From contig CM070877.1 of NCBI GenBank assembly GCA_036365515.1, positions 112,236,011-112,300,010 on the forward strand: a stretch of 64,000 bases of DNA, written 5' to 3'. The stretch comes from Torymus aiolomorphi (taxonomy: Eukaryota; Arthropoda; Insecta; Hymenoptera; Torymidae). Of the stretch, positions 9,872 through 20,474 are shown in pieces. A program made the position numbers and the translations under genes. Numbering within the stretch: the stretch's first letter is position 1; every line of letters starts with the position of its first letter. The notes beneath the pieces are model-generated. The model was given only the letters and a program-made list of their open reading frames with translations. It had not been told where the DNA came from and did not search any database.

Positions 9872-10704
9872 TTTTAATTCTTGTGTATTTCAGAGTGTGG
9901 TTGTGTGTGCGGTTTCTATTTAAGGGATCGTTCCCTAAAGCGCACCTCTTAATTTACAAATAAATAAATAAATATATATAAATAATTTATAATATACTAT
10001 AGTTCTACCTAACCTCCACACTCTGAATTTCACTTCGAGTTGCAGAGGGGGTTAGATACCAGTCGCTCGGTTTCAAAACGCTCTGGCTGGTTTTCTTATT
10101 AATTTGCCAGTAATTGGTACTTCGATCCCGATTTAGCACGAATTACTGGTTTGTCTCTGCTTTTCAGCTGTTTTAAAATTTTTACCCTGTAAAAAAAATA
10201 AATGCCAGCCAGGTCACCGCGGGTTCGAATCTACCCCTCAGTTCGATTCTTTGTCTCTGGTTCAAATCCCCTGAGGGTATTGTCTATACTAGCCTCCACT
10301 AGGCTAGCAACTGGTATCGATTGAACGCTCGTCACAAATTTAGTCGAGTGTTCAATCCCCTGATGCTTCTCTTCACAAATTTATATTATTATTTAAACAA
10401 ACTATTATTATTGTTTAAACAAATAAGAGTCTCGCTCGCAATTTTATTCCGCTAGGCGCACCGTTCCTAACTAGTAAAAAGGCTTGTAAAAAATTTTTAG
10501 AACTTACCAACAGCAATTTTCTCGATTTTCTGCAAAAATCTTCAAATTTCCACCACTAGAGGGTTTGCTGTTGGTTAATTAATGTTCTGTAGTCGCTTCC
10601 TAACTAAAAATTAAAAAAAAAGAATCGGAAAAACGCAAAAAGAAATTTTTGAGATTCGAACTTTGCTCCTTGGAAGTCAAAATTTCGCGATATTCCCAAG
10701 CACA
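9872..10704 (-). other. 5' leader of element 1 with splice donor
   Basis: About 830 bp between primer binding site and gag start. A donor-like GTAAGTT (first intron base 10507) could join the acceptor at 4213 to give a spliced RNA for the accessory ORF. The leader also holds several T-arm-like motifs in plus-strand reading (GGTTCGAATC near 10213, TTCGATTC, GGTTCAAATCC near 10259) around a CTACCCCTCAG / CCTGAGGG pairing. No gene otherwise. Confidence 0.6.
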
Positions 10705-10722
10705 TACACGTATAGGGCGCCA
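10705..10722 (-). other. Primer binding site of element 1
   Basis: On the coding strand TGGCGCCCTATACGTGTA starts two bases after the 5' LTR. TGGCGCC is the complement of a tRNA 3' end of the type used by Gypsy elements (tRNA-Lys-like); the tRNA identity is not proved. Element 2 has the same site and element 4 a TGGCGCCACAACG variant. Confidence 0.75.
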
Positions 10723-10724
10723 GT

Positions 10725-12115
10725 TGTCACGGGGTGGATTTTCGGGCTAAGGCACGTTTCACCTGCGTACCTTAGCGGTTCAATTCCATATCTTTCGGTT
10801 CAACTCCCGGAGATGTAATAGCTAGATTATGCAACGGACGCTACAACGTCGTGCAATGTTCACCTAATCTGGTTACATACCGTGCAACACGCAAGTCGAA
10901 GACTTACGCTTTGTTTCTCACCAGTGACTCGAACTCTCCTCTCGTTCACTGGTTCGTGTGCCGGCTGCTCAGATGAAACGATACGTTTTCTCTTACGTAA
11001 CGACCGCGGAGGCGGCGGGGAACGGGGAATGACTAGGTCGCGAAATAATAACTTGAGAGGTTAAATATTAATAATAAAAGACTATTGTTTATTAAATAAA
11101 AGAAGTTGTAGTGTGAGATAATGGATCAGAAATACAAAAAAAATGAATTTAGGTTAGCGTATTCCCTATCTAAACGGTGCGCCAGCACGTTACCTCTGAC
11201 ATCAGCTGCCTCGGAGACTGACGTCACGCTCACTGTAATTTACGCCGCGCACGTGAGGTATAATACGCCTCACGTGTGCGGTACTCTACGCGCGCGCTCA
11301 CCGAGTAAAGCGACAAAGTGTGAGAGCAGTCGCGATCGCCGCGCGACGCACACACGTATAAGTGTGAGAGAGAGGGCAGACGGCGGGTTTACACGTGTGC
11401 GCACCTGTTGTGCGCACTCTCCGGCTTTGACCTCGCGTTTAACCTTGATGAAGTGCGAGCCCGATGCCTACACTCTCTCCTCGCACTTGCTCTCACCGCA
11501 CGAGAACGCCTACTCGAAGCCGATGTCCAGGTACGACAAGCCTGGACAAGCGGTTACGCGGAGCTAATACGCGGCGCGGAAGAATGCGTGCACGCTTACC
11601 TTTTACCCAATTTAGCAACGGCTCAAGTAGTTGATCGGTCTCGGACGTGTCTGGTCTTACTTCTTGAGGAATATAAAAATCTTGATGCTGCGGTGGAGCG
11701 GACACGAAAAGTGCTATTACTTCCTCCAGACACTAAGTAGTTGGAGTGCGGCAGGTGATACTAGCCTGTCGCACTTGAACTTTGCACTTTAACGCGCGAA
11801 AACCGCAGAAGTACTTCAATACACTATTTTTGTATATCACACACAAAACTCTCGTGATTCGCGCTCTGACAAGGTACTTCTCTTCAAATGAACGAACGAG
11901 TCTTCTTTTAATAACGGGCGAAACAAGGTGGAGCGAAACGAAAAGCGGTTGCAGAATGCCGTAGCGAACTATGAGATGGCCGTCGCCGGCTCGCCGCAGT
12001 CCGCTAGTCATCACGTCGATGCAGCTCAGATTCTGCATCGACGCGCCATCTCGCGTTCGCGCGCATGAGTTACTTCAACTACGGCTTATACTCGACGTCG
12101 GTACGGCAGGCCGTG

Positions 12116-12118
<3 letters not shown>
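10725..12118 (-). repeat. 5' LTR of element 1
   Basis: TGTCACGG...CCGTGACA, 1394 bp, paired with 1521-2925. (TA)n follows directly. Confidence 0.95.

Positions 12119-12188
<70 letters not shown>
12119..12188. repeat. (TA)n microsatellite, right flank of element 1
   Basis: About 70 bp of TA. Together with 1434-1520 it marks the tract into which element 1 inserted. Confidence 0.95.
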
Positions 12189-12192
<4 letters not shown>

Positions 12193-12432
12193 TTATTACA
12201 TGAAATCAAATTAACAAAAATAAATAATGAAATTCATTGATAACTTACAGGAAATTTTTTATAATTTTCGGAGTTTACGTTAAAATACCTTATTTTAAAA
12301 ATAATTTACTAATTATTGTAAATCTTTTTTAATATGAGTCTACTGAAATTAAAAGTTTACAAGTAAAATCTTTAAAATAGATATAAGCTACAAGTTTACG
12401 AATACAAGTACACTTTATTTAATTTCACTCAC

Positions 12433-13475
12433 ATGATGTCATTTTGCCAGATTTAGATGCCATCAGACATATGTTATCTGGCTGAAATAAATTTATTTGT
12501 ATTATTGGTCCAAATTCATCTTTAGTCTCTTTTAAAACTATAAATAATGGAGAGAGCAATTTTCCAGCAGTATTAATTGTAGGTAATATTGTATAACTAT
12601 GTGTTGTTGATGAAACAGATTGCACAACACATTCAACAGTCTTTGTTCCTTCTTCTGCTAATGTACGACCAGTATGTAATTCTAATTGAAATCCACTTTG
12701 ATCAGCATTGTAGGTATTTTCAGTTCCAACTTCTGAAATCAGTAGTTTGATGTCGGCTACAAATTTACTGGCTTCTTGATTTACAGTTTCTTTGTCCTCA
12801 AGAGTTTTTTTTTGTTATAAATTTGTTGATTTTTCTACTGACAATTCTGTAAGCTTTCTTAAATTTTCGCAGCCAGAAATCACTTGCTTTGAATCTAACA
12901 TCATTAAATTCTAAATTATTTTTAGCTTCTAAGGCCCACCTACGTATATCAATATCGTGAATAATATGGCCAGCTTCGAGAGATTCTTTGAGATTTTTTA
13001 AAACAAATTCAGAAATTTGATATAATTTTTCTTTGTAAGTTCCGCCTTTGTTGATTTGACTAGCCCATCGACGCAGTTGCCGTTCTGAATTAACTAATTT
13101 AAATCGATGTTTAACACTTTCTATACTGCGATTTTTTTTAGTTTTATCTGATCTCTAATATTCGACTGCTCTTTTTTTATAATCGAAGCTCAACTCTTCA
13201 TCATCGTATGAACATACATCATAATCTTTTTTTTCATTGAAAATTGCGTCATCTTCAATGGCTTGTACTTCATAATTTTTAAATTGCTCTTGAAAATCTA
13301 ATGTTTCTTCTTCTATTGTTTCAATCGCATTAAAATTATTCATACTGTCGTATAAAATATTTTCGAATTTTTCAGTTAAATCCATTTCAACAAGATTAAC
13401 AGGACTTTCTGGTATCTGAAGGCCTGAGAATGCTGCCAATAATAAATTTATGACGTTGATAGGATTTACCTTCAT
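12433..13475 (-). pseudogene. Transposase (Tc1/mariner-pogo-like), first exon, broken
   Basis: Reading down the minus strand there is an acidic N-terminus from 13475, then a helix-turn-helix-type DNA-binding region (RQLRRWASQINKGGTYKEKL; IHDIDIRRWALEAKN; FWLRKFKKAYRIVSRKI), then the start of the DDE domain with the first catalytic Asp in YNADQSGF, ending SKSGKMTS at a donor GTGAGTG (12432). Two breaks are visible: an in-frame TAG at 13157-13155, and a frameshift in a run of nine A near 12810. With the exon at 818-1368 it makes one gene whose intron now contains element 1. Inactive copy. Confidence 0.75.
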
Positions 13476-14104
13476 TTTTTCTATTCTTTGATTTTTATGA
13501 AATAATAAATTCTATTGCAGGAAAAAAACAAATAGCGGACTCTCGAAAATTTGTACCTCGCAACAGAACCGATAAAAATATACTGACTAACTAATCCGTT
13601 TTTAGGCAGCCGTGGACTCCCAGCTCACTTGCGTCATCTTTGCTTATGCATGTTTACAAGATGGGCTTACAAAAAATCGCTTATTCATATATATAAATAG
13701 AAATCAGGAAAATATTTACTTAAAAATAAGTATTTATGAGAAAGTACAAATGAAATATAATGTGATATGCCTAAATACGCAAACATAAATATTCTAAAAT
13801 TATAAGTAAACTATAATTATCAAGCAGTGATATATAAAAAAAAACTAATTGCAAAATATACCATGAAAATAGTTTTAATCCTGGCTCAGCTTTTAAAAGC
13901 TTTTCTGCATACAAATATTTATGCAGAAATAATAAAAATATAGTCATGTAATTATTTATTCCTCGATTTATCTTATGCTATTATATTTTGAACATTAAAA
14001 CAACGAAATTGTCAAATTCTTTGTCAGTGATTTTTATTCATTAAATAGAAAATTGAGCCTATAGACAAATCAATCTGCAATAAATAAAATATCCATGATT
14101 ATTT
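13476..14104. other. AT-rich transposon interior, no gene seen
   Basis: AT-rich sequence between the transposase 5' end and the right inverted repeat. It presumably holds the transposase promoter; I see no further feature. Confidence 0.5.
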
Positions 14105-14563
14105 ATTCTGATTATACGCACCATACACCTCAAAATATTTATTTCAAAGGTACTAATTGTAAGTATACGTGCCCAAGGGGCTCCTAAACCCCAATAATGT
14201 TGTTATTAGAAAAAATCCTAAAACAAGTCAACTTTGATTTTGAATTTTAATAATAATTATTTAATTTTATTGCAAATATTGTACAAAAAAAAATTTTAAA
14301 AAAAATTTTTCCGAAATAAAATATAAGGGTAGCTAATTTGGCATTTCAAAGAGAAATATTTTTCATTTTATTTCATTTTAAATTTGAATCTGAACTTGGG
14401 ATATTCAGATAAAACCTATTTTAGGGGTGATTTTTAGGGGTGCATTTTACCCCTTTAATAGGAAATTGGGCCCATAGAAAAAATAGCCCAAATAAAAATA
14501 AATTATGCATTATATATAACTTAAAATATTAATTTTAATAGTTTGAAAATATTTTGTGCCTAA
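14105..14563. repeat. Right terminal inverted repeat of the DNA transposon
   Basis: Reverse complement of 1-445 with about 90 percent identity by eye. Homology stops near 14563. Beyond that a diverged relative of the same repeat continues. Confidence 0.8.
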
Positions 14564-14840
14564 AGGGTTGTTTACCCCTGATGACGTGTTTATTTGCAAA
14601 AACCCTGAAACACGTAAACTTTATTTTTTATTTTAAGTCAAAAAATGATTTTTATAATAATTAATTAATTTTATTGCAAATATTATATGCAGAAATAGTT
14701 TAAAAAATAAGGTTTTTCTAAAATAAAAAGTAAGGGTTGCCACCCTCGAGGACCAAACTATACTTGATGGTTACATAATTCAAGGAGAAATATTTTCCGT
14801 TTTGTTGCATTTCAAAATATCGATTAGAACTTAAGATATT

Positions 14841-15851
14841 GAATAAATAAACTCCTTCTTCTTGACCCAACGAACCAAATCTTTATTTAACTTAACCCAA
14901 CGTTTCGGACATGTATTATGTCCCTTTTCAAGGCTACATAGAAATTTACAAGTTTTAATTTACAAGAAAATTTTTTTACACTTTTAAATGAATAACGATT
15001 TACACTGCTCACCTCTATCAATAAATTAATAGGTTTATAAAACCACCGTTAAAAAGTACGTAATAATGTCTCACAGAGACTCGTCTGCCGTCAGTTCTCG
15101 GAAATTTAAAGTCCAAACCGAGCGATAGCTCGTATTTATATTGTGCCCTCGAGTAGTGGGGAGCTGTTAGTGTATTTGTAAGCTAACGTAAACCTTTAAT
15201 TTTATGTTTGTGTTTTTTCTTTTTTTCCAGCATTGAAAGTAATACATTTATATTATTTTTGTAACAATATTTTAAATTAGCAATGTCAGTTTTGCGATTT
15301 ATGTTATTCGCAGTGGCATAAATATTTAGCATTTCTGAAAATTCTCGTTTGAATTTATTTTTCTCAACATCAAGAATCGAAACATTTTCAAAGTCGAAAT
15401 TATGTTTTGTGTATTTGCAGTACATGTATAAGGCAGATCTTTCGTCCGCATTTTTTATGCAATATTTATGTTCATAGCATCTTTTCTTTAGCGCTCTACC
15501 ACTTTGTCCAACATACGCAGCATGACAATCATTACATTTTATTTTGTAAACAATACCGGTAACATCTGATTTTTTGATTGGATCTTTTCCTAATTTAACG
15601 TAACCTATTAATTTAACGTAACCTATTAATTTATTGATAGAGGTGAGCAGTGTAAATCGTTATTCATTTAAAAGTGTAAAAAAATTTTCTTGTAAATTAA
15701 AACTTGTAAATTTCTATGTAGCCTTGAAAAGGGACATAATACATGTCCGAAACGTTGGGTTAAGTTAAATAAAGATTTGGTTCGTTGGGTCAAGAAGAAG
15801 GAGTTTATTTATTCAACAATCACCAATACGAACAATCCTCTAAACTTTCAC
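14841..15851 (-). mobile_element. Penelope-like element fragment with inverted flanks (PLE1)
   Basis: A GIY-YIG endonuclease fragment lies between two inverted copies (about 190 bp) of the same sequence, at about 14855-15045 and 15608-15815. Both arms hold the CCTTGAAAAGGGACAT...ATGTCCGAAACGTTG block typical of Penelope-like termini. The 13-bp sequence AACTTAAGATATT stands on both sides (14828-14840 and 15852-15864) and is read as the target-site duplication. The reverse transcriptase is absent. Confidence 0.75.
15183..15613 (-). pseudogene. GIY-YIG endonuclease domain of PLE1
   Basis: The open frame covers the whole GIY-YIG module: GIVYKIKCNDC, then AYVGQSGRALKKRCYEH with the catalytic Arg, and a later FSEMLNI with the metal-binding Glu. 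The Cys pair just before AYVG is usual in Penelope-like endonucleases. It nicks target DNA to prime reverse transcription. The frame runs into inverted-repeat sequence upstream, so the RT part is missing and the copy is dead. Confidence 0.8.
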
Positions 15852-16058
15852 AACTTAAGATATTAAAAAAAAACCGTTTTCGGGGGTAAACTTTAAGGGC
15901 GGTTTTCACCCCTTTAATAAGGGATTGGGCCGATAAAAAAATTGCCAGTCCCTTATTTTTCGGTCCTCTACAACATATCAAAAATTCAGGAAAATCGGAG
16001 GCGGACACCTCGAACGGTTTCCTTGTAAGTACACTTAAATATGCAAGCAAAGTGGTCT

Positions 16059-16539
16059 CATCTTTTGTGTACCAAAGTCCTCGAGCACGGGTTCGGCGCT
16101 GAGAATCATTGCTTGACCCCGCGAGCGGGCCAGCCCTTCTGGCTCAGGGTGGTGAGATGATGGAGCAGAAAATTCGTTGACTCGGTCTTACCGGAACCGC
16201 TCTTGCTACTTATCACAATGCACTGATTCTTCTTCTTCTTGAGCACGCAGTGATATGCCGCGTCGGCTATTGTGGATATGTGCGGCGATATGTGCAGACC
16301 GAGCCTTTGATTCTGATAAAGATTCATATACTTCGGATTATAAGTTGGGTAGAATTTGAAGGAGTTCCGGGCGATCAGTATGCTGCCAACGTAAGTGTAA
16401 ATATTGCCGGTGAGAAATCGGCAGCTGGCAGAGATCCGGATACTCCATGCGGTTGATGCATAAAGCGATTGAATGAGATTGAGGAACTGTGGATCCATGG
16501 GAAATCTGCTGTCTGACCACAGGTAGTCAGACGTAAAAC
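16059..16539 (-). pseudogene. Myosin IX motor-head fragment, pseudogene
   Basis: Translation shows a myosin motor N-terminal region: [31 protein letters not shown], then the P-loop region [20 protein letters not shown] and LTTLSQKG. Wording and spacing fit class IX (RhoGAP) myosins. The P-loop, normally GESGSGKT, reads SKSGSGKT. After GVKQ a 2-nt loss shifts the frame; the next residues (ILSAEPVLEDFG) continue the motor in another frame down to about 16059. The block starts after an AG (16541-16540), so it may keep an exon border. Only about 160 residues of a protein over 1500 long are present. Confidence 0.85.
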
Positions 16540-16659
16540 CTGAAAGTTTTGCATTTTATTAGTTATGAATTTACTCATACAATTATTTGCACAAAAATTA
16601 AAATTATTTTTGCTTCTTTAAATTAACTGGGCCACAAAAAATTGTTTTTTTTTTTTTTA

Positions 16660-17163
16660 TTAAGGTGGTTCTCCTCGGACTCTCTAGTCAAAGCAGTGCT
16701 AAATATAGAAGTTACCTAATATTTAAAAAAACATAATTGTAATGTGATTTATTTATTTAAAATGATAGAGATAGTCAATGTATTATAAATAGTGTATTTA
16801 ACATGACTAAAGTAACTTATTGTAAAATGGCGATATTTTAGAAACTAGATATCGTCACTACAAACATTTTTTATTATTTTTGGAGTAATGTATAGAGACT
16901 CATGAAGGGTTTCCATCATAAATAGTATTTCTAAATCTAAAATCAGTAAAGAAACAAAAAAGATTCCGGTGATTTATCAATAGTTGTTTGTAGTGACAAC
17001 ATCTAGTTTCTACAATATCGACATTTTGTGAAAAATGTTATCTTAGTCATGTTAAATACACTTTATAATAAATAAATCACATTACAACTATAGTTTTTTA
17101 ATTTTAGGTAACTTCATCATTTAGCACTTATTTTGACTAGGGAGCCGAGCAGAACCACCTTAA
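16660..17163. mobile_element. MITE with long inverted repeats and TTAA ends
   Basis: The ends read TTAAGGTGGTTCTC...GAACCACCTTAA and the outer roughly 190 bp of each side are inverted copies (GACTAG, CATGACTAAAGTAAC / GTTAAATACAC blocks). No ORF. TTAA on both sides suggests a piggyBac-type target site, but TA duplication with AGGTGG termini is equally possible. Confidence 0.7.
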
Positions 17164-17867
17164 AGTTGCCTTTTCATGCTATGGCTATAATGCTACACAA
17201 CGCTGAAAACCCCATGTAAAAGTATATGGCCAAATTCGAGCGTCAACGCTCAAAAGTTGAACACAACGAACTTTTCAGCGTTTTAGCATTTTAGATTTGC
17301 GCATGATAAGGCAGCCTAAGGGGTAACGCCACTCTAGAAGTCGAAAAAAACGCGATTTTCGGAAATTTAAAAAAAGATTAACTTGCAAACTATTATCGCA
17401 GCATTCATTATGTCAGTTGGAAGCTGGGCGTAGATATCCTATTGTGTTGGCAGACAGTAACTTGGTTTCCTCACTGGAAACAAAAATCTATAATTTCCTA
17501 TGTGCGTTTAGTCTTTTCAAATCTCTTGAGTATTTTGCCATGTTTATTACAGAAGTTTACTGATGTTGTTAGACAATATTCTAGATTTTAACTGAAAAAG
17601 AAGAAATTATTTGTTATTATAAATTAAAAACTGATAACATTTAATTAAATATCACATCTTTGCTCAAACTCACAAATTAATAAAAACAGAATCTTACAAT
17701 CATTATAAAAGTATTAAAACAGTATTTCAGAAATAAAATTGCTTGTTACAAATATGTGGATAAAAATTAAGAATTTAAATTTTTGGAGTAAAGCCAGATT
17801 CTATTTTTATCGATGTAAAAATTGAGCACGGCATCCCCTTCAAAGTCAATGAATCAAACTGACTTTT
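17164..17867. other. AT-rich stretch, no gene seen
   Basis: AT-rich sequence with no convincing ORF or RNA feature. A short inverted motif (GAGCGTCAACGCTC) lies near 17240. Confidence 0.4.
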
Positions 17868-18338
17868 ACAGATTAATATAAATTTTTCATAATTTTTACA
17901 TGTTCTCAGATTTATGGCTCAACCATATCCCCTTAAATTAAATATTCTATGCCTTGCATCTTGTCAACATAGCTGTTACAGCAGACCTATAGATCTATAA
18001 ATCTTTCGGACAGACTCACACTACACTACATGAAAAGGGTCAAAATTCAAAACTTGACAAGAAAATTCATCCGGCTCCTACAATATAAAAGCCACCTGTC
18101 AAATTTAGCAGTTGGATTGGCCATTCAATGTTATCGATATTTACTTTCAGATGATGTGTTCGTACTTAATCCAAAGAATATAAGAATGATAGATATCCGC
18201 TTGAGTAATGCATTTCAGACATCTCATGTTCTTTGGAGTTGACTTTATCTTTCTGAAATTACATATAATTTAATAAAAAAAATGAAAATATGTAATTTTT
18301 CATTTTTAACAGTTCTAAGAAATACACAAGCAGTGTCA
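17868..18338. repeat. Direct repeat, copy 1 (about 470 bp)
   Basis: Shares with 18612-19082 the blocks ATTCAAAACTT(G/C)ACAAG, GAAAATTCATCCGGCT, CATTCAATGTTATCGAT and AATCCAAAGAATATAAG over nearly the full length, with perhaps 10 percent mismatch. A short reading frame is conserved but looks non-coding. Unidentified family. Confidence 0.7.
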
Positions 18339-18611
18339 CAGGAGCGGGATTAATTCGTATTTTCAAGTTGTAAATTTCAGCCTATTTAATTAAATGTTTT
18401 CTCTTATGAAATCTGAGGTTCCGTGTAGTGTGAGTCTGTCCAACAGATCTATAGATTTATAGGCCTGCTTGTAATATGGTATTTAATTTTTTCTTTAAGA
18501 GAGTATGATTGAATAATAAATCTAGGTACCTGTCAGAATTATGAAAAGTTGACTATAACCTATAAAAGTCAATTAATGTTTATTAATTATTCATTAACTA
18601 CTACAATTTAA

Positions 18612-19082
18612 CTGAATTTTACAGGTGAAAATAACCTTTTCACAATCTTTACATGCACTCAGATTTAATGCTCAACCATGCCCTCAAATTACCTATTTGA
18701 TGCCTTGCATTTTGTAAACATAGCTGTTCAGCAGGGTTATAGATCAATAGATCTTATGGACAGACTCACACTACATTACACGAAAAGGGCCAAAATTCAA
18801 AACTTCACAAGAAAATTCATCCGGCTTCTACAATATGAAAGCCACCTGTCAGATTTAGCAGGTGTATTGGCCATTCAATGTTATCGATATTTACTTTCAG
18901 ATGATGTGTCCGTACTTAATCCAAAGAATATAAGAATGATAGATATCCGCTTCAGTAATGCATCTCAAACATATCATGTTTGAGTTGACTTCTTTCTGTA
19001 AGTAGATATAATTTAATAAAAAAATGAAAATATGTATTTTTTCATTTTGACAGTTCTATAAAAAATACACAAGCAGTGCCTC
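18612..19082. repeat. Direct repeat, copy 2 (about 470 bp)
   Basis: Second copy of the 17868 unit in the same orientation, ending at the shared ACACAAGCAGTG motif. Between the copies, near 18430, an inverted piece (GTCTGTCCAACAGATCTATAGA) mirrors the GATCTATAAATCT...GGACAGAC part. Confidence 0.7.
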
Positions 19083-20474
19083 AACTAAATCTGAAAAATT
19101 GCATAATTTAATTTTTTTTTATGAAATTATACCTACTTACAAAAAGATATTGGCTTAAAAATATATCGGCTTAAAAATATACATAATCAGCTTAAAAATA
19201 CATGCAATGAATGAAATGCATTATAGAAGCAGATTTCTATCATTCTTATACGCTTTTAAATTAATTCGAAAACACACTTATATACCTATCAACATTAATG
19301 ATGAGTACACCTATTAAATCTGACAGGTGGTCTCTTATAGTTGCTGCTTTTCCTGAAAGGAAAATGAAATCCCTGAAATAAAAAAATGAAGCTATAGCAA
19401 TGGTTGAAAGCAGTAAATTACTGAAATAACAATTATTCAAAGAAAAGACCACAAAGTGGTCATAGTGTATTAAAATAAATACAGACTAGATCAGGTTCCA
19501 CGGACAATCTGGAATAAGATGAAGCTGTCAAGATGTGCGATCAGGAAGCCCTTCACTCAAGGTTACCCACTGTGACGCCGTTGTTGAGTTTGCCAAAATT
19601 GGAGTTCCCAATTTGGTGCTATTTTCTCATAATTCTCCTGCCTTATGATGGTGATGTTAATGCTAATATAGACTATCAATATAGTCTCATAACTTCCAAT
19701 CGATACTGAAGAACTGTACTGGGAAAAAAAATTTGGTTTAGTAAATAATGTTTATTATTTTAGATTTGAATAGTCCGACTCGTGTAGAAAAGAAAAAGGA
19801 AAATCAAAAATTTTCTATGAACACAGTCTCTTTTGCCGGGAAAGAAAAACAATAATAGAAATTTTTTAGATTCAATATGAAAAATAATTGTATTAAATAA
19901 GAAATAACTAAAGAATTAGATTAATAATAATATGTTTTAAAACATTCTGCTTAGAATAAATTATTACACGGTTACCTATGGATTGGTACCATAACCATAA
20001 ACTATAATACCTCTACACATAACTGACTGCTAGCATCAATGGCAACACAGCTGTCATCATAATAGTAAATACTATGACTTCTAATTTGTTTATACGGCGT
20101 TTCTCAATAGGTCTTTTACTTTTTGCACTCTAAAGTAGATTTGAAAGTAAAGATTTAGTATATCATATTTAATAAAGTACATTCATTTAATAAGTTTGTG
20201 AAAGTGTTTAATACAAGTAGTGTACAATGAGTGTTTTGTTGAAGTTTCAAATTAGCTTGACAACGAGACACTATTGTCAAGCGCACTCTCTACGAATAGA
20301 AATATATTTATTTCAAGATTCAGTTTAATTTATAATCATCAAATCTACAGTTACATCTACCTTTATAGGGTATAAGTTTGTTCAGACATATGAGGTATGT
20401 CTTGAACTTAACTATATGTACTGACTCTGGTTGAAATAAATAAAAAAATTAATTTTTGAATGACTTACTTTTCT
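19083..20474. other. AT-rich stretch, no gene seen
   Basis: About 1.4 kb. A slightly GC-richer patch at 19480-19620 has no reading frame I can identify on either strand. The rest is AT-rich. Confidence 0.4.

Larger units (their letters stand above)
1521..12118 (-). mobile_element. Gypsy-type LTR retrotransposon, element 1
   Basis: A complete 10.6 kb LTR element read on the minus strand. It has LTRs of about 1.4 kb with TG...CA ends at 1521-2925 and 10725-12118, a primer binding site and a polypurine tract. The gene order is gag, protease, reverse transcriptase, RNase H, integrase, then an accessory ORF in the env position. RT-RH before integrase places it in Ty3/Gypsy. It lies in (TA)n within the intron (12432-1369) of a DNA transposase. 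It is no longer functional: the protease has lost its catalytic Asp, pro and pol are split by a 2-nt deletion relative to element 2, and the accessory ORF has a 1-nt deletion. Confidence 0.95.
14564..16045. repeat. Diverged copy of the transposon end, split by a Penelope-like element
   Basis: Bases 14564-14840 resemble the right inverted repeat in the same orientation (AAACACGTAAACTTT, GCAAATATT, the AAGTAAGGGTTGCC block). The alignment continues after the insertion at 15865 (CACCCCTTTAATAAGGGATTGGGCC). So a second, older transposon terminus abuts the first. Confidence 0.6.

Noticed and set aside
10200..10270. A tRNA gene in the leader of element 1
   Set aside because: Only T-arm-like motifs; no acceptor stem, D-arm or A box in proper order.
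15820..16050. 76-codon ORF on the minus strand
   Set aside because: Consists of transposon-end repeat sequence that is non-coding in the related copies.
19480..19620. Possible gene fragment in a GC-richer patch
   Set aside because: No frame gives a recognisable protein on either strand and stops are frequent.
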